Of a stretch of DNA of 64,000 nt, positions 62,884-64,000 are shown piece after piece. The stretch spans positions 1 through 64,000 of the forward strand of contig NZ_JAABRP010000007.1 of NCBI RefSeq assembly GCF_011390875.1, read 5' to 3'. How positions within the stretch are numbered: the first letter of the stretch is position 1; each line of letters begins with the position of its first letter. Source of the stretch: Thiocapsa sp. Its GTDB lineage: Bacteria > Pseudomonadota > Gammaproteobacteria > Chromatiales > Chromatiaceae. The notes under the pieces are model-generated. The model was not told the origin of the DNA, searched no databases, and saw only the letters and a program-made list of their open reading frames with translations. A program made the translations under genes and the position numbers.

Positions 62884-63086
62884 TCCGATGCCTTGTTGTT
62901 GCGAGCCGTGAAGGGCATGAAGGAGCCGAAAGAAGGTGCTCTTTCGCGGCTGTGCCGGAAGTGGTCTATGTGCGGGCCACAAGTACGGCCCCCTTATTGA
63001 TGGCCTTTCGTGCAACCATCCCCGCGATCACGGTCAAATTCCGGGATGCTCGAGTCCGCTCGGCGGACGGTACCTGGAGGATGTCT

Positions 63087-64000
63087 ATGGATCGATCTTG
63101 CGTATCGAGTCGGCGTGCCTTTCTTGCGGCCCTCGCGGTCGTGCCTCTGTCCTTCCTGACGCTGCCTGGCAACAGCCGGGCAGAGGACGGTCAGCCCCTT
63201 GTCAAATCGATCCCCTCAACCGGCGAACCGTTGCCGGTCATCGGCATGGGAACCTGGATCACCTTCAACGTCGGAGACGACCCGGTGGCACGTGACGTGC
63301 GCACCGATGTTCTGCGTGCCTTCTTCGCGGCAGGCGGCGGCATGATCGACTCCTCGCCCATGTACGGGACGGCCGAGGCGGTCGTCGGCAGCTGCTTGGC
63401 GAGACTGGATCGCCCCAAGGGTTTGTTCTCGGCGACCAAGGTCTGGACCTCCTCGACCGCAGAGGGTCTCGAGCAGATCGCGGCATCCGAGCGGCTCTGG
63501 GGTCTGCCGCGTCTGGATCTGCTTCAGGTCCACAATCTGGTGAACTGGAAGGGCCATCTGGAGACCCTATCGGCGATGAAGGCCGATGGGAAGGTGCGTT
63601 ATATCGGCGTCACGACGTCGCACGGTCGTCGTCACCCGGAGCTTGCCCGGATCATGGAGACGCACCCGATCGATTTCGTGCAATTGACCTACAACATCGA
63701 GGATCGCGAGGCCGAGGCTCGCCTGCTTCCCTTGGCCGCGGAGCGGGGGATCGCGGTGATCGCCAATCGGCCCTTCCAGGGCGGCTCGTTGATCGATCGC
63801 GTCAAGCGCCACCCCTTGCCGGGTTGGGCGCGCGAGATCGACTGCACCGACTGGTCGCAGATTCTGCTCAAGTTCATCGTCTCGCACCCTGCCGTGACCT
63901 GTGCCATCCCGGCGACCAGTCAGGTGGATCATATGGTCGAGAATATGGCGTCCGCGCGGGGTGCCATGCCGGATGCGGCGCTCCGACGCCGCATGGCCGC
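63087..64000 (+). CDS. Aldo/keto reductase with twin-arginine-like signal (3' truncated by window)
   Basis: RRAFLAALAVVPLSFL signal; GMGTWITF...MIDSSPMYGTAEAVVG...DLLQVHNLVNWKGHLE...VRYIGVTTSH; GGAGG Shine-Dalgarno. Confidence 0.92.
   Translation, partial: MDRSCVSSRRAFLAALAVVPLSFLTLPGNSRAEDGQPLVKSIPSTGEPLPVIGMGTWITFNVGDDPVARDVRTDVLRAFFAAGGGMIDSSPMYGTAEAVVGSCLARLDRPKGLFSATKVWTSSTAEGLEQIAASERLWGLPRLDLLQVHNLVNWKGHLETLSAMKADGKVRYIGVTTSHGRRHPELARIMETHPIDFVQLTYNIEDREAEARLLPLAAERGIAVIANRPFQGGSLIDRVKRHPLPGWAREIDCTDWSQILLKFIVSHPAVTCAIPATSQVDHMVENMASARGAMPDAALRRRMA

Overview
This 64 kb window is GC-rich and gene-dense. It looks like a purple sulfur bacterium (Chromatiaceae-like): it carries a spheroidene monooxygenase-like crtA, a DAB-type inorganic-carbon transporter operon and an assimilatory sulfate locus. 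The taxonomic call is inference only. Main blocks: (1) Pst/phosphatase region with a Pho-box-like array (pstS fragment, YibE/F, PhoA). (2) A large internally duplicated membrane protein. (3) AAA-ATPase-like/PD-(D/E)XK protein, crtA, fabA, proS, a PilZ protein and ilvB-ilvN-ilvC. (4) A translationally coupled dabB / ND4-like / dabA-N / dabA-C / PII-like operon. (5) moaA, moaD, moeA, and an unusual single ORF joining a histidine kinase to MoaB, next to a sigma54 response regulator. (6) cysH-I-J with divergent cysB. (7) narK, two usp genes, and a sigma54-promoter-linked operon of a MIP18-domain protein plus narG/nxrA-narH-narJ-narI. The NarI carries two extra CXXCH heme-c motifs. Around it lie a TDT/SLAC1-like channel, CBS protein, HPP-family permease, diheme cytochrome, YgbA and NnrS. 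(8) uvrC, pgsA, tRNA-Gly and a truncated aldo/keto reductase. The best candidate for an undescribed system is the Nar/Nxr locus: two paralogous MIP18-domain proteins with an unfamiliar shared C-terminal domain, each preceded by a sequence with sigma54 -24/-12 spacing, plus the NarI-cytochrome c fusion. Three or four families of small dispersed palindromic elements also occur; one is anchored exactly at stop codons. No database search was possible, so all assignments come from motif recognition and recalled families.
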